Positions 61,997-64,000 of a stretch of 64,000 nt of DNA are shown here, one piece after another. Both the position numbers and the translations under genes were made by a program. Position 1 is the first letter of the stretch; each line of letters opens with the position of its first letter. The stretch lies in assembly GCF_964340395.1 (NCBI RefSeq), contig NC_135558.1, forward strand, positions 12,504,001 through 12,568,000. The letters are read 5' to 3'. Origin of the DNA: Glandiceps talaboti. Its lineage: Eukaryota > Hemichordata > Enteropneusta > Spengelidae. Under the pieces are notes generated by a model that did no database searches, was not told the DNA's origin, and worked only from the letters and a program-made list of their open reading frames with translations.

Positions 61997-62250
61997 CAGT
62001 ACTGTCCACAGAAACTGTAGCTAGCATTATATCCGGTCATGTCCCTCCGTAAAGTGGTATAGTCCATGATGCCATGTACTAGTGTCAGTACTTTCCACAG
62101 AAACTAGCTAGCTTTGTATCATGTCATGTCCTTCCTTAAAGTGGTATAGTCCATGATGCCATGTACTAGCGCCAGTACTTTCCACAGAAACTGTAGCTAG
62201 CTTTGTATCCTGTCATGTCCCTCCTTAAAGTGGTATAGTCCATGTCAGCA
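61997..62250 (+). repeat. ~88-bp tandem repeat, three units
   Basis: Units start at about 61997, 62086 and 62173 and share CAGTACT, CCACAGAAACT, GCTAGC, GTCATGTCC, AAAGTGGTATAGTCCATG and GCCATGTACTAG. The third unit is cut short and runs into a family A relic. Confidence 0.85.
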
Positions 62251-62300
62251 AACTATTGAACCCTTCAAATAATTGATATTACCATGTACCCTCCAGCAGC

Positions 62301-62450
62301 AGGCCCTCAAAGCCAATTTGACGCACCACTGACATACACAATTTCTAGTGGGATACCAAAATTTAGTGTTCCCCAATCTCACAAGAAATGCCAGTTTTTC
62401 TGATTTTGACTCGCAACAACAAAGTTTGGCTATCATTAGAGGGCACACTG
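62301..62450 (-). repeat. Family A (hAT-like) copy downstream of SCYL3
   Basis: AGCCAATTTGACGCACCACTG, ACCAAAATTTAGTGTTCCCC, AAGAAATGCCAGTTTTT and ATCATTAGAGGGCACACTG at its end. The left end is diverged. Confidence 0.65.
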
Positions 62451-63164
62451 CCCACTAGCCATAGTGGTGCAAGATGTTATGTGATAACTTAGATAATCAT
62501 CAGTTTAACAAATGGGGTGTCAAGGGGATAGCGCCCTCACAGACCAGTCTTTGTAGTCATAGAGGTTGTGAAATGGCTGTGGTCTGTATTTCAGGGGCCT
62601 ACAATAATGTTTACTAGATACAATGCCAAACTTTATATATATATAAATAACATATTTATTATGTAGAATGTAGCCAGGTACTGCACTAGCTGCAAGTGGA
62701 ACATTTAAAAAAAATATGTTTTGTTTAAAAATAGGTACAATAATATTGAATACTGTGAATTGTATCACATCACCCGTGGATAAATGTATTTTGTAGCTGG
62801 AGACACATTAAATCAAATGAAAATGATTATTGGGTCCACACCTATAAATCAGCACCCTCAACGGCGATCACAATTTCAAGCTGTTTCTGTACCACTGGTT
62901 AACATGTACAATGTCTAATTATTGGTATTTTAACAATTTTCAGTGAATACATTGTTGGTTTGTCTGGTCAAAAAATGATACTTACGTTACACCAGTAGTT
63001 TTACCAGGGTGACAGATTCAAAACCGAGCTTTTGCTCAAGATATAAACTTGGTCGCTACACTACCTACAGATAATACTGACCACTAATTAACAGATACAA
63101 TATCTTTTTATTAGTAATTGGTCAATCTTTAGTCAATATACCTCTGGTTATTTGATGAAAACAA

Positions 63165-63190
63165 AATATCCCAGTTGCAGCTAGTGCAGT
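63165..63190 (+). repeat. Shared repeat tail, third copy
   Basis: TATCCCAGTTGCAGC then TAGTGCAG, matching tails at 33803 and 59077. Confidence 0.45.
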
Positions 63191-63203
63191 TAAGAACACC
63201 GGG

Positions 63204-63207
<4 letters not shown>

Positions 63208-63247
<40 letters not shown>
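63208..63247 (+). repeat. TA microsatellite
   Basis: About 19 TA units directly after the shared tail; the copy at 33803 is likewise followed by a TA run. Confidence 0.9.
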
Positions 63248-63251
<4 letters not shown>

Positions 63252-63300
63252 TACAATCAAAGAAACGAAGAATACCATGATACAAGGATGGAGAGATTAA

Positions 63301-63639
63301 AAGTGGCCATATATGGATGAGGATTGTGAATTTATCTTTGATTTTTAATTTATAAAACAATTTTATCATGGCTTCCTATTTGAAGAATTGATGTTAAACA
63401 ACATTGATAAAGTCAGTATTTGTAACTCAATACATTGCAAAACACTAAAAAAAACTGTGTTAAAGTTTGTTATTGCACGTAATATAACAAACATTTTGCA
63501 CATTTATTAATCTTTAGCTTTTGCCATTTATTAAGTTACAAACACAGACTTGGTCACTGTAGTTTCACGTTGATTTTTCATATAGGAAGTCAAGATAAAA
63601 TAGTTTTATAAATCCCCAATCCTCATCTATATGACCACT
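63301..63639. mobile_element. Family E TTAA-flanked palindromic element, complete copy
   Basis: TTAA at 63297-63300 and 63640-63643. The ends AAGTGGCCATATATGGATGA and its complement TCATCTATATGACCACTT are inverted. Further in, AGTTTGTTATTG pairs with TATAACAAAC. There is no ORF. A truncated relative lies at 17727-17935. Confidence 0.65.
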
Positions 63640-63883
63640 TTAAAGTGTTTGTACTAGACTTAGCCGGTGCAAAATTGTTTGTGCCTAGAAGGGGGTGATC
63701 CCGGTCTCTTTCAGATGTGCTACCCTAATAGTGTATTTCAGACTGTTTAGTGTATAATTTTTGTAAATAGTTCTACTGAAATGAAACTTAAAAGATTGCG
63801 CCAAGGTGCTGTAAATTTGTGCACAGCAATATATTTATATGCTTTGCTCAGAACAATGACAATGTATTAAAAGTGTAATCATT

Positions 63884-64000
63884 GCAAATCAGGTCAAAGG
63901 TTAATATATTCATTGTCATAGTTACAAATCAGGTCAAAGTATTCATTGTCATAGTTGCAAATCAGGTGAAAAGTTAATGTATTCATTGTCATAGTTACAA
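63884..64000 (+). repeat. ~40-bp tandem repeat running off the window end
   Basis: Three units of CAAATCAGGTCAAAG, TTAATATATTCATTGTCATAG; the array continues beyond 64000. Confidence 0.8.

Larger units (their letters stand above)
61083..64000. other. SCYL3 3' region and downstream spacer
   Basis: No coding gene is recognised. The SCYL3 3'UTR should lie in the first part, which has a short tandem duplication around ACAACTCAG near 61205-61275; no clear AATAAA stands out close to the stop. The remainder is repeats listed separately. Confidence 0.5.

Overview
This window comes from an animal nuclear genome, most likely an invertebrate bilaterian. Genes are split into many short exons with GT/AG introns, and the introns and spacers are AT-rich and full of short inverted-repeat transposons, microsatellites and minisatellites. 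The frequent ACATGTA-type words and the minisatellites that overlap exon borders are compatible with amphioxus, but a hemichordate, mollusc or brachiopod cannot be excluded from sequence alone. All three host genes lie on the + strand.

Region 1 (3477-30761) is a PRRC2/BAT2-like gene. I could join 20 coding exons with consistent phases into one frame of 2850 codons. It begins with the conserved BAT2_N block and ends with a Q/P-rich tail. Its introns hold many transposon remnants. The last intron holds an apparently intact 4.43 kb DNA transposon (23626-28059) with ~102 bp terminal inverted repeats and a TA target duplication. This element has two convergent ORFs: an IS630/Tc1/mariner-type DD37E transposase, and a second protein with a PB1-like N-terminus, a CCHC/CCHH-like cysteine cluster and a polyproline tail. 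This is the best candidate here for an undescribed mobile system.

Region 2 (36401-44810) is kynurenine formamidase (AFMID): 11 coding exons, 291 codons, with the HGG oxyanion motif, the GHSAG nucleophile and plausible Asp and His triad residues. One intron is filled by about 41 copies of a 30-bp minisatellite. Its unit is the 3' splice site plus the first 13 bases of the next exon, so it repeats the acceptor in the exon's own reading frame.

Region 3 (48611-61082) is a SCYL3-like pseudokinase: 11 coding exons, 812 codons, with an N-myristoylation-type start, a degenerate kinase domain, a HEAT-like region and an acidic/Trp C-terminus. It carries the mirror image of the AFMID case: a 40-bp minisatellite made of the last 31 bases of an exon plus its 5' splice site, repeated about 15 times.

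The spacers (1-3416, 30762-36400, 44811-48610, 61083-64000) show no further convincing gene. They hold tRNA-derived SINE-like sequence, transposon fragments and tandem repeats. PRRC2 proteins are linked to translation and RNA granules, AFMID to tryptophan catabolism and SCYL proteins to membrane trafficking, so no functional cooperation among the three genes is implied.
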